From contig QNFD01000023.1 in NCBI GenBank assembly GCA_003645435.1, forward strand, positions 1-14,986: a stretch of 14,986 nucleotides of DNA, in the 5' to 3' direction. This DNA is from Gammaproteobacteria bacterium. GTDB taxonomy: Bacteria; Pseudomonadota; Gammaproteobacteria; GCA-001735895. A program made the position numbers and the translations under genes. Shown one piece after another: positions 6,091 to 14,986 of this stretch; positions within the stretch are counted from its first letter, which is position 1; the number at the start of each line of letters is the position of its first letter. Below the pieces are notes generated by a model, which was not told where the DNA came from, made no database searches, and was given only the letters and a program-made list of their open reading frames with translations.

Positions 6091-6972
6091 GGTCTGATTG
6101 ACGCGAAATCGGGTTAGCGCGATTCCACCGAGAATCGTAACCAACGCCAGGATACTATTCCATTCGACCGGTTCCGAGAGAACCAGCGCACCGGCAAAAA
6201 ATGCGACCACCGGGATCATGTAATTAATCGTTGAAAGAAAGGTCGGGCCGGCACGCTCTATCACCGCAAACAGGATGATCGTGGCAATACCGGTAGGGCC
6301 AATACCGAGCCAGATTACCGAATTCATCGACCTTAAGCTAATGCCCGCCGAGCCAGCCGGTGCCAGCCAGAGCCACAGGGGAAGCATGGTGATGCTGGCC
6401 GCGACTAATACGCCGGTGCCGGCGACCAGTGGGCTGTAACGCGGCAGGCGACGCACCAGAATAGTATTCACAGCGTAGCTAGTGGCTGCGATAAATATTG
6501 CAAACCCCCCAACTGCCGCAGGTCCACCGCCTTCAAATACCGGGCCGAGCAAGATCGTGATACCGGTAATACCCAGCGTGAAACCGAAGATTTTGTAGCG
6601 ATTGAGATTTTCGCCTTCGACAAAATAATGCGCCAGCAGCATCGTCATCAGCGGCATGATCGCCATAATCATTCCGGCGATACCAGAGTTTACCGATTGC
6701 TGCCCCCAGGCAATCAGAAAAAATGGGAACAGGTTGCCGACGAAACCCATTAACAGGAATGCCATCCAGGCTTTAACACTAACCGGTAGTCGCAGGCCCC
6801 GGGCATAGCACACCAGTACCAGTACCAGTGAACCCAGCACAAGGCGGTAAAACACGATCGAGTAGGGATCGATCGTTTCCACCGAAATCGATATGAACAT
6901 GAACGAGGTGCCCCAGAGAAGCACCAGACCCATTAATAGCGACCAGTTTATTAGTGTGGTTCTTGAATCCAT
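6088..6972 (-). CDS. EamA/DMT-superfamily permease
   Basis: A 294-residue integral membrane protein with about ten hydrophobic helices arranged as two EamA repeats (first about 10-140, second about 150-288), the normal size for the drug/metabolite transporter superfamily. Signatures include WGTSFMFI and RLVLGSLVLV in the first repeat and GIGPTGIATIILFAVIERAGPTFLSTINYMIPVVA in the second. Members move small metabolites such as amino acids or amines, often outward; the substrate cannot be told from sequence. ATG 6972 is 17 bases after the acetoacetyl-CoA synthetase stop, so it is the last gene of the carnitine-type cluster. Its TAG stop (6090-6088) is formed by the end of the MITE-like repeat, so the original C-terminus may have been a little different. 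Confidence 0.93.
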   Translation of the reverse strand: MDSRTTLINWSLLMGLVLLWGTSFMFISISVETIDPYSIVFYRLVLGSLVLVLVCYARGLRLPVSVKAWMAFLLMGFVGNLFPFFLIAWGQQSVNSGIAGMIMAIMPLMTMLLAHYFVEGENLNRYKIFGFTLGITGITILLGPVFEGGGPAAVGGFAIFIAATSYAVNTILVRRLPRYSPLVAGTGVLVAASITMLPLWLWLAPAGSAGISLRSMNSVIWLGIGPTGIATIILFAVIERAGPTFLSTINYMIPVVAFFAGALVLSEPVEWNSILALVTILGGIALTRFRVNQT

Positions 6973-6989
6973 ATGTGCGCGCTCGGGCT

Positions 6990-8927
<1,938 letters not shown>

Positions 8928-8970
8928 TTTATGATCCGGAATTTGCGTTTCGCGATTCTACTATGAGTTA

Positions 8971-9009
8971 CCCCCTCACCCTAGCCCTCTCCCCGGGAGG
9001 GAGAGGGAA
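8971..9009 (+). repeat. REP-like GC-rich palindromic element, copy 1
   Basis: A C-rich arm (CCCTCACCC, CCCTCTCCCC) is followed by GGGAGGGAGAGGG, so the unit contains its own stem. This is the type of CCCTCACCC...AGAGGG palindrome scattered through many proteobacterial genomes. It forms an inverted pair with the copy at 9064-9104, between the CaiD-like and acetoacetyl-CoA synthetase genes. Confidence 0.7.
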
Positions 9010-9063
9010 TATACTCATTTTCCCATGGGATGAGGGAGCGCATTAGTCGAAGACATTGTTGTT

Positions 9064-9104
9064 TTCTCCCTCGCCCCTCAGGGGAGAGGGCAGGGGTGAG
9101 GGGT
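9064..9104 (-). repeat. REP-like GC-rich palindromic element, copy 2 (inverted)
   Basis: The reverse complement reads CCCCTCACCCCTGCCCTC, then TCCCCTGAGGGGCGAGGGAG, closely matching copy 1. It ends 2 bases before the stop codon of the CaiD-like gene. The two copies face each other across about 55 bases, a BIME-like arrangement, and in RNA could form a stable structure that protects the upstream message or reduces read-through into the synthetase gene. Confidence 0.7.
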
Positions 9105-9106
9105 TG

Positions 9107-9889
9107 TTACCGACCCTTCCAAACAGGTTCGCGTTTCTCGGCAAAAGCCTTAAACCCTTCAAGCCCATCCTCACTGCCGTAAAGAATATCGACACTCTCA
9201 AACTGGCGTTTGGTAATTCGATTCAACGCATCCTGAAACTTCATACCCTCGGCCTCGCGCGCAACTTCCTTGATGGTTGCAAACACCAGCGGCGGTCCGG
9301 CTTCGAGTTGTTCGGCTATTTCCCAGACCCGGTCCGATAGTTTATCGGCGGGCAAAACTTCATTCACCAGTCCCCAGCGATGGGCTTCCTGCACGTCCAT
9401 CCAGCGCCCGGTGTAGAGCATTTCCATGGCGACGTGGTAAGGAATCCGCTTCGGTAGCTTGAGCGTGGCGGCATCGGCGAGGGTGCCGGCCCTGATTTCG
9501 GGCAGCGCAAAGGTGGAATGATCCGAGGCATAGATCAGGTCGGTTGAGAGCGCGAGTTCGAAGCCGCCGCCAACCGCCATTCCGATTACCTCGGCGATCA
9601 CTGGTTTGTTGAGGTCACGCAATTCCTGCAGACCACCGAATCCGCCAACACCATAATTACTATCGACAGCGTCGCCATCGGCCGCCGACTTGAGGTCCCA
9701 GCCAGCAGAAAAAAACTTGTCACCGGCGGTGCGTACAATTGCCACGCGTAAATCCGGATCGTCACGAAATTCTTTAAAGGTCTCACCCATCAGGCGGCTG
9801 GTGACCAGGTCGATTGCATTAGCCTTGGGGCGATCGAGAGTAACTTCAAAGATACCGCCAACACGTTTGGTTTTTATCACTTCGGACAT
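9107..9889 (-). CDS. caiD: CaiD-like carnitinyl-CoA dehydratase / crotonobetainyl-CoA hydratase
   Basis: A crotonase-fold enzyme of 260 residues that resembles E. coli CaiD along its length: LDRPKANAID near the start, FRDDPDLRVAI, the oxyanion-hole segment KFFSAGWDLK (58-67), GGGFELAL (107-114) and the C-terminal AFAEKREPVWKGR. The two catalytic glutamates of the family are present, Glu111 and Glu131, at the positions I recall for CaiD. The expected reaction is reversible hydration of crotonobetainyl-CoA to L-carnitinyl-CoA. One difference is the loop after Glu131 (RAGTLADAATLKLP), where CaiD and most crotonases have a Gly-rich stretch, so the substrate may differ slightly. ATG 9889 overlaps the end of the CoA-ligase gene by 13 bases; its AGGAGA lies inside that gene, so the two are probably translationally coupled. 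Other crotonase substrates remain possible, but the carnitine dehydrogenase in the operon supports CaiD. Confidence 0.85.
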   Translation of the reverse strand: MSEVIKTKRVGGIFEVTLDRPKANAIDLVTSRLMGETFKEFRDDPDLRVAIVRTAGDKFFSAGWDLKSAADGDAVDSNYGVGGFGGLQELRDLNKPVIAEVIGMAVGGGFELALSTDLIYASDHSTFALPEIRAGTLADAATLKLPKRIPYHVAMEMLYTGRWMDVQEAHRWGLVNEVLPADKLSDRVWEIAEQLEAGPPLVFATIKEVAREAEGMKFQDALNRITKRQFESVDILYGSEDGLEGFKAFAEKREPVWKGR

Positions 9890-11961
9890 GGTTTCATTTC
9901 TCCTGTAAGAGGGTGTCGTAAGACGATGAGTGCGTCGGCGGCGAATACACCTTCACCTTCCGCACAAATCAATAATGGGTTGACGTCGAGTTCCAGTAAT
10001 TCATCTGCCTCGGCCATTGCGTAATTCTGAATAGCCAAAATTGCTTCCACCGCTGCTTTCAGGTCGGCTTTAGGCTTGCCGCGATAACCGGCGAACAAAG
10101 GCGCCGATTTTAATTCGCCAAGTAGCGTTTCGATATCATTGGGGCTTGCCGGTACCAGTAGTGTTCGGCTGTCTTGCATGATTTCGACGAGGATACCACC
10201 GCTACCTATGGTCAGCACGAGGCCGAACTGGGAGTCGCGGGTGATACCGACGATGAGTTCGGCGACGGCAGATTCTACCATCGATTCAAGATACAACGCA
10301 TCGCTCAATTCCAGTAAAGACAAAGCGGCTGTGGCGACTGCTTCGTTCGATCGTAGATTCAAATGCACCGCACTGGACTCGGTTTTGTGGGCGATGCCGA
10401 GTGCCTTCAGAACCAGCGGGTAGCCGATTTCATCAGCATGATCAATTGCCTGCTGTACCGAACTGATAGTTTCATTGGCGGGTACCGGTACCTGAAACTG
10501 GGCTAGCTTTTGTTTCGCGGCGGCTTCGTTCAGCGTGGTTTTACCAGGTTTGGGTGTTGATAGAGCTAATACCGGTTCACTTTCGGCCAGACGCCAGGCA
10601 TGCCCGATATCCGCAGCAACTTCCGCAGCCTGCAGGGCTTCATCAAAGCCATAGAGGCTGACGATGCCATTTTGCATAAACCTCGCGGTGTAATCTTCAG
10701 AAATATTTTCCGGCAGGGAAAGCACAAATGCTCCTTTCGCCTGATTGGCCCTGAGTGCGGTCTCGAAGGATTCGACCGCTATATGCCATTCCCAGTCCTG
10801 GCAGCGTTCGCGATGCGGAAAATCAAGAATGAGAAAATTTATATCGAAATCATTGCCGACCATGCCGCTATAGACTGCCGTCATGACCTCGGCATTGCCC
10901 CAGCAATAGGTATGGTAGTCGAGGGGGTTGGCAACTGTAACCAGTGGTCCTAAAGCGGCTTCGAGGGATTGTTTTTGATGATCCCCCAGTGCTGGAAAAT
11001 ACACTTTCTTGCCGACTGCCGAATCGGCGATGATACACGCCTCACCGCCGGAGCAGCTCATCGATGAGAGCCGATAACCATCGAGTGTTCCGCAGACGTG
11101 CAATAGCTTCAACGACTCGAGGAAAGTCGGAATCGAATGTGCCTGGCCAAAACCATTACGCCGCAGGAAGGCGTCGGCAGCGGTGCGTGATCCAGCCAGC
11201 GACGCGGTGTGCGACAGGGTGGAGGATTGCGCCTGTTCGCTCTTGCCCACTTTGAACACCACGATCGGTTTGCCCAGTGCGCGTGATTTTTTTGCCAGTG
11301 CCTCCATGCCGGCGATCGAATCGAAACCTTCAACGTGTAATCCAAGCGCGGTAACACGCGGGTCATCGAGTATGGTCAGGCCCAGGTCGGACATGCCGAC
11401 CAGGGCCTGGTTGCCGACCGTGAGAATGTAAGCCAGCGGCAGGCCTCTCCGCTGCATGGTGAAATTCATTGCGATGTTAGACGACTGCGCGATAATAGCG
11501 ACGCCGGTTTGATAGGACTCGAGCCTCTGACCACCCTGCTGGTCGGGCCATAGCAGCGCCGCATCGGCATAGTTGATAAAGCCGTAGCAATTTGGTCCGA
11601 GTACCGGCATGTCACCCGCAGCTTCGATCAACGCGGACTGCAATTCGTCTCCGGTTTCATCAGCCTCGTGAAATCCCGATGCATAACAAATCGCGCCGCC
11701 GGCACCGATTGCTTTAAGTGATTTTATTATGTCGATGGTGAGATGGCGATTGACACCGACAAAGGCGGCATCCGGGCAACCGGGCAATGCTTCCACCGAG
11801 GCAAATGCGGGAATGCCCTGAACTTCTTTTTTAGTTGGATGAACCGGCCAGATATCGCCCTCATAACCCATTAACTGGCATTGTTCAATGACTCGACTGG
11901 CTTGCAGACCGCCGATCGCAGCGATGGATTTCGGGCGTAGCAGACGTTCCAGCTTCGACAT
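9877..11961 (-). CDS. ADP-forming acyl-CoA synthetase (acetate-CoA ligase family), single-chain
   Basis: An NDP-forming acyl-CoA synthetase of 694 residues in which alpha and beta parts are fused, the usual length for bacterial fusions. It has a CoA-binding Rossmann domain (about 1-130, starting LLRPKSIAAIG), a ligase-CoA/flavodoxin-like domain (about 150-290) with the phosphohistidine motif STLSHTASLAGS (His251), and a C-terminal ATP-grasp domain (about 470-690) with HKTE (His525, the second phosphohistidine region) and IGSGGILVEIMQD. The reaction is acid + CoA + ATP = acyl-CoA + ADP + Pi and is reversible. It is placed between an acyl-CoA dehydrogenase (14-base gap) and the CaiD-like hydratase (13-base overlap), where CaiC or CaiB would sit in known carnitine operons, so gamma-butyrobetaine or crotonobetaine is a plausible substrate (inference). 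No strong Shine-Dalgarno precedes ATG 11961. Confidence 0.9.
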   Translation of the reverse strand: MSKLERLLRPKSIAAIGGLQASRVIEQCQLMGYEGDIWPVHPTKKEVQGIPAFASVEALPGCPDAAFVGVNRHLTIDIIKSLKAIGAGGAICYASGFHEADETGDELQSALIEAAGDMPVLGPNCYGFINYADAALLWPDQQGGQRLESYQTGVAIIAQSSNIAMNFTMQRRGLPLAYILTVGNQALVGMSDLGLTILDDPRVTALGLHVEGFDSIAGMEALAKKSRALGKPIVVFKVGKSEQAQSSTLSHTASLAGSRTAADAFLRRNGFGQAHSIPTFLESLKLLHVCGTLDGYRLSSMSCSGGEACIIADSAVGKKVYFPALGDHQKQSLEAALGPLVTVANPLDYHTYCWGNAEVMTAVYSGMVGNDFDINFLILDFPHRERCQDWEWHIAVESFETALRANQAKGAFVLSLPENISEDYTARFMQNGIVSLYGFDEALQAAEVAADIGHAWRLAESEPVLALSTPKPGKTTLNEAAAKQKLAQFQVPVPANETISSVQQAIDHADEIGYPLVLKALGIAHKTESSAVHLNLRSNEAVATAALSLLELSDALYLESMVESAVAELIVGITRDSQFGLVLTIGSGGILVEIMQDSRTLLVPASPNDIETLLGELKSAPLFAGYRGKPKADLKAAVEAILAIQNYAMAEADELLELDVNPLLICAEGEGVFAADALIVLRHPLTGEMKPCPK

Positions 11962-11975
11962 CGAAAAAATTCGGC

Positions 11976-13136
11976 TTAGCCGCCGAGAGGGCGCAATAGT
12001 TCGCGCGAGATAATATGGCGCTGAATCTCAGAGGTCCCATCCCAGATACGTTCAACCCGGGCGTCGCGCCAGAATCGCTCCAATGGCAGTTCGTCCATCA
12101 GGCCCATGCCGCCGAAGATCTGTATCGCTTCATCGGTAACGCGGGACAGCATTTCAGTCGCATAGAGCTTGGCGCTGGCAATTTCGCGATTGGCATCGAG
12201 TCCCTCGTCGAGGCGCCAGGCAGCGGAGAGGGTTAGCCAGTCAGCCGCGTCGATTTCGGTAATCATGTCGGCGAGTTTGAACGACACCCCCTGGAACTTG
12301 CAAATTTGCTGACCGAATTGCTTGCGTTCGGTGGTATAGGGCAGGGCGTATTCGAACGCACGGCGGGCACGACCGACACTGGTGGCGGCGACGGTCAAAC
12401 GGGTTGCGTATAACCAGTCGTTGGCGACATCGAAACCACGGTGCAATTCACCCAGGATTTGCGACTCGGGCAGTCGGCATTTATCGAAGTTCAGAATACA
12501 GTTCTTGTAACCACGGTGGCTTACCGAATTGTATCCGGGGCGAATTTCGAATCCGGGTGTATCGCGATCGACCAGGAAGCAGGTAATTTTTTTCTTTATG
12601 CCACGAGGGGTTTGTTCTTCACCGGTGGCGATAAAGACGATGACGAAATCGGCGATATTGGCATGACTGATGAAATGTTTGCTACCGTTGACGACCCAGT
12701 CGCCGCCATCGAGCTTAGCGTTACATTTCATGCCGCGCACATCTGAACCGGCCTCGGGTTCGGTCATTGCGAGCGCGTCGAATTTTTCACCCTTCACCGC
12801 CGGCAACAGGTATTTATCGCGTTGCTCCTCGTTACAGGCCATGAGAATACCGGAGGGACGGCCAAAGAATACCGCGAGAGCATTGCTGGCGCGCCCAAGC
12901 TCGCGTTCGAGCAATGTGAAATCCAGCGCACCAAGCCCGCCGCCGCCGAATTCTTCGGAAATATTGGCCGCAAAGTAACCAGCCTCGATACACTTGTCGC
13001 GAATTTCATGACCGAGCTCAATTGGAACCTCACCGGTTCTTTCCACCTCTGCTTCGTGTGGATAAATTTCCTTTTCAACAAATTCCCGTACCGTATCGAC
13101 GATCATTTCCTGTTCAAAACTCAAACCGAAATGCAT
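11976..13136 (-). CDS. Acyl-CoA dehydrogenase (candidate gamma-butyrobetainyl-CoA dehydrogenase)
   Basis: A flavin acyl-CoA dehydrogenase of 386 residues with the full three-domain layout: N-terminal helices (1-120), the FAD/substrate middle domain with AMTEPEAGSD (123-132) and NGSKHFISHA (150-159), and a C-terminal helical domain with RKQFGQQICKFQ (271-282) and QIFGGMGLMDE (339-349). It would oxidise an acyl-CoA to the 2-enoyl-CoA and pass electrons to ETF. In the segment IWDGTSEIQ (364-372) Asp366 sits where medium-chain enzymes have the catalytic Glu (YEGT), an unusual variant. It does not closely resemble E. coli CaiA as I remember it. ATG 13136 has GGGAGA 7 bases upstream. The gene follows carnitine dehydrogenase by 25 bases, and with the ligase and CaiD-like hydratase would convert gamma-butyrobetaine to carnitinyl-CoA (inference). 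Confidence 0.92.
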   Translation of the reverse strand: MHFGLSFEQEMIVDTVREFVEKEIYPHEAEVERTGEVPIELGHEIRDKCIEAGYFAANISEEFGGGGLGALDFTLLERELGRASNALAVFFGRPSGILMACNEEQRDKYLLPAVKGEKFDALAMTEPEAGSDVRGMKCNAKLDGGDWVVNGSKHFISHANIADFVIVFIATGEEQTPRGIKKKITCFLVDRDTPGFEIRPGYNSVSHRGYKNCILNFDKCRLPESQILGELHRGFDVANDWLYATRLTVAATSVGRARRAFEYALPYTTERKQFGQQICKFQGVSFKLADMITEIDAADWLTLSAAWRLDEGLDANREIASAKLYATEMLSRVTDEAIQIFGGMGLMDELPLERFWRDARVERIWDGTSEIQRHIISRELLRPLGG

Positions 13137-13161
13137 TTTAATTCTCCCAATTCAAAACTAT

Positions 13162-14169
13162 TTAGGAATCATTAGCGGCTGTTCGCGCCTGATTAATGAG
13201 TTGCTGCTCATAACTTGCAAGCGTTTTCCCTGCCCCCCAGTTGGTTCCCTTAAGCGCCTGCAAGATTGCAATCAGGTTGTCATCACGGATGACTTCCAGA
13301 TCCCGGGGTGACAGGCCATCAGCCTGGGTATCGCATTGATCGCCGATTTCGTTTATAAATTCATCGGTTAATTCCGGCACATCCATGAGCTTGGTCCAGG
13401 GCCATTTGAGGCAGGGACCGAACATCGCCAGCATGGCCCGCATGCCGCCTTCTCCACCTGCCAGGTGGAAGGTCTGCATGGTGCCCATTTGCGCCCATCT
13501 AAGTCCGGGACCGTAGGCGATGGCGGTGTCAATTTCCGCCGCGGTGGCGACCTTGTCATGCAGCAGCCATAGCGCCTCGCGCCACAATGCTTCCTGCAAA
13601 CGGTCCGCGATAAAACCCTCTATTTCTACCCGGCAATGCAGCGGGTGCATACCAATTTCAGCGTAGAAAGTCCTGGCCCAGGCTATGTATTCAGGATCGG
13701 TCTGTTCTCCACCAACGAGTTCTACCAGGGGCAGCAAATAAACTGGGTTGAAAGGGTGAGCAACCATTAGTCTCTCTGGATTCTGCATATCCCGCTGTAA
13801 CTCGGTTGGCATGATGCCGGAGGTGGAAGAAGTGATAACTGCGTCCGTTGCGGCAGTGGTTTCGATTTCAGCATAGACTGCACGCTTGATATCCGGTCTT
13901 TCGGGAACCGATTCGATAATTAGCTGTGCATTGCCCGCGGCTGCGGCCACGGTATCGTGCCAGCTAATAGATCCCTTTTGGCGGCGGGGCACCGTGCCAA
14001 GTTTCGCAAATGCACTCTCCGCATTAGCTAGCACCGCATCGAATTTGACCTTTGCATCTGCAGCCGGGTCGAACACGGCAACGTTGATACCATTCTCGAT
14101 CAGGCGTGCCGCCCAACCGCCGCCAATGACGCCGCCGCCAATAATAGCGGCTGTTTTAATTTCGAGCAT
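13162..14169 (-). CDS. lcdH: L-carnitine dehydrogenase (3-hydroxyacyl-CoA dehydrogenase fold)
   Basis: This enzyme oxidises L-carnitine to 3-dehydrocarnitine with NAD+ (EC 1.1.1.108). It has an N-terminal Rossmann fold, GGGVIGGGW (11-19), with acidic Asp34 after the second strand favouring NAD; the 3-hydroxyacyl-CoA dehydrogenase catalytic pair appears as His138 (VAHPFNP) and Glu150. The C-terminal region is what marks carnitine dehydrogenases rather than fatty-acid enzymes: GPGLRWAQMGT (220-230), HLAGGEGGM (235-243), GPCLKWPWTKL and KGTNWGAGKTL (307-317). ATG 14169 (335 residues) is preferred because GGAG lies 6 bases before it; a GTG at 14181 is in frame but overlaps that ribosome-binding site. 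The upstream BKACE gene ends 12 bases before. This neighbour pairing is the known signature of carnitine catabolism (CdhA with CdhC in Pseudomonas). Confidence 0.88.
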   Translation of the reverse strand: MLEIKTAAIIGGGVIGGGWAARLIENGINVAVFDPAADAKVKFDAVLANAESAFAKLGTVPRRQKGSISWHDTVAAAAGNAQLIIESVPERPDIKRAVYAEIETTAATDAVITSSTSGIMPTELQRDMQNPERLMVAHPFNPVYLLPLVELVGGEQTDPEYIAWARTFYAEIGMHPLHCRVEIEGFIADRLQEALWREALWLLHDKVATAAEIDTAIAYGPGLRWAQMGTMQTFHLAGGEGGMRAMLAMFGPCLKWPWTKLMDVPELTDEFINEIGDQCDTQADGLSPRDLEVIRDDNLIAILQALKGTNWGAGKTLASYEQQLINQARTAANDS

Positions 14170-14181
14170 AGTAATCTCCAC

Positions 14182-14986
14182 CTATTTTGATACGGGTGCA
14201 CGCTTTTGCAGCTGCATTTTTTCGCGCACCTGCGCGGGTGTCATCAGGGTCGCGCCCATGTTGGTGACGATGGTCGCGGCCATCTCGACCAGCTGTGCGT
14301 TGGTCGCGAGTTCACCTTTTCTTAACCATAGATTATCTTCGAGGCCAACGCGAACATTGCCGCCGGCGAGTACAGCCGCGGCCGCGTAAGGCATTTCATG
14401 GCGGCCGATTGAAAACGCCGAAAAAGTCCAGTTAGAAGGCGTGTTATTGACCATCGCCATGAAAGTGTTGAGATCGTCGGGTGCGCCCCAGGGAATACCC
14501 ATACACATCTGGATCATCACCGGATCCTGAATAATGCCCTCGTCGACCAGTTTTTTGGCGAACCACAGGTGACCGGTCTCAAAAACTTCAATTTCGGGGC
14601 GCACGCCAAGGTCGGTCATCATTTGCCCCATGGCGCGTAACATGCCGGGTGTGTTGGTCATCACGTAGTCGGCCTCGGCGAAATTCATCGTGCCGCAGTC
14701 GAGTGTGCAAATTTCAGGCAGGCATTCTCTCACGTGGGCAACACGCTCGCTCGCTCCCGCCATATCGGTACCGGTCTCGTTGAGAGGCAGGGGAGATTCC
14801 GGATCGCCAAAAACCATGTCGCCACCCATGCCGGCGGTCAAATTGATCACGACATCGGTATCCGAGTCGCGAATACGGTCGACTACTTCGCGAAATAAAT
14901 CGGTGCGGCGGTTCGGTTTTCCAGTCTCGGGATCGCGTACGTGGCAATGGACCACGGCGGCTCCCGCTTTCGCGGCATCGATGGCA
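14182..14986 (-). CDS. BKACE/DUF849 beta-keto acid cleavage enzyme, candidate 3-dehydrocarnitine cleavage enzyme (5' end outside window)
   Basis: The open frame runs to the window edge; about 30-35 N-terminal residues are probably missing, since family members have about 300 and 267 codons are visible. The GTG near 14955 is an internal valine, not the start. Family marks are VHCHVRDPETGKP with the zinc-binding HxH, INLTAGMGGD, CGTMNFAE, EVFETGHLW, and the C-terminal IGRHEMPYAAAAVLAGGNVRVGLEDN. BKACE enzymes are zinc-dependent and react a beta-keto acid with acetyl-CoA to give acetoacetate and a new CoA ester. Immediately upstream of L-carnitine dehydrogenase the likely substrate is 3-dehydrocarnitine, giving acetoacetate and betainyl-CoA, as for CdhC of Pseudomonas. 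Other BKACE substrates are not excluded by sequence alone. Confidence 0.88.
   Translation of the reverse strand, partial: AIDAAKAGAAVVHCHVRDPETGKPNRRTDLFREVVDRIRDSDTDVVINLTAGMGGDMVFGDPESPLPLNETGTDMAGASERVAHVRECLPEICTLDCGTMNFAEADYVMTNTPGMLRAMGQMMTDLGVRPEIEVFETGHLWFAKKLVDEGIIQDPVMIQMCMGIPWGAPDDLNTFMAMVNNTPSNWTFSAFSIGRHEMPYAAAAVLAGGNVRVGLEDNLWLRKGELATNAQLVEMAATIVTNMGATLMTPAQVREKMQLQKRAPVSK

Noticed and set aside
8971..9104. REP-like repeats considered as a CRISPR array or a rho-independent terminator
   Set aside because: There are only two copies, in opposite orientation and without regular spacers, and no T-run follows the stems.
9056..9340. A 94-codon frame on the plus strand starting in the REP-like repeat
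   Set aside because: It is antisense to the CaiD-like gene, and its first residues are just translated repeat sequence.
14170..14181. GTG at 14181 as the start of carnitine dehydrogenase
   Set aside because: The GTG falls on the ribosome-binding site GGAG that serves the ATG at 14169, and the Rossmann fold begins normally from that ATG.
13886..14389. A 167-codon open frame on the plus strand
   Set aside because: It is antisense across the junction of the carnitine dehydrogenase and BKACE genes and is low-complexity Ser/Ala/Thr-rich.

Overview
The window looks like chromosomal DNA from a heterotrophic gammaproteobacterium-like organism. This is inferred from a sigma-54 activator with its own upstream binding sites, RND and DMT transporters, a CaiD-like hydratase, and GC-rich palindromic repeats of the type common in gammaproteobacterial genomes. 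No rRNA or other phylogenetic marker is present, so the placement is tentative. Both ends cut through genes.

Left block (1-5900). An operon on the minus strand reads SCP2-like lipid carrier protein (2612-3007), RND periplasmic adaptor (1314-2612), RND inner-membrane pump (1-1287, C-terminus outside the window). Divergent from it is a PAS/AAA+/Fis sigma-54 activator (3263-4636). The 255-bp gap between them holds a near-consensus -24/-12 promoter facing the operon and two TGTTGC/GCAACA palindromes at about -75 and -170. This is the classic layout of a locally controlled sigma-54 operon. The activator overlaps, tail to tail, a gene for a secreted coiled-coil protein (4633-5178). A 467-bp regulatory gap and a small two-helix membrane protein (5646-5897) follow.

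Middle. A 166-bp nested inverted repeat that looks like a MITE (5925-6090) lies where the small membrane gene and an EamA/DMT permease converge. Its terminal repeat supplies the permease stop codon.

Right block (6088-14986, all minus strand). In transcription order: BKACE/DUF849 enzyme (5' end outside), L-carnitine dehydrogenase-like, acyl-CoA dehydrogenase, ADP-forming acyl-CoA synthetase, CaiD-like enoyl-CoA hydratase, a pair of inverted REP-like palindromes, acetoacetyl-CoA synthetase, EamA permease. Together they spell a plausible route: gamma-butyrobetaine is activated to its CoA ester, oxidised to crotonobetainyl-CoA, hydrated to carnitinyl-CoA and released as L-carnitine; carnitine is oxidised to 3-dehydrocarnitine, which BKACE cleaves with acetyl-CoA to acetoacetate and betainyl-CoA; acetoacetyl-CoA synthetase then captures the acetoacetate. 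The most unusual element is the ADP-forming (reversible) ligase in the place where known pathways use CaiC or CaiB.
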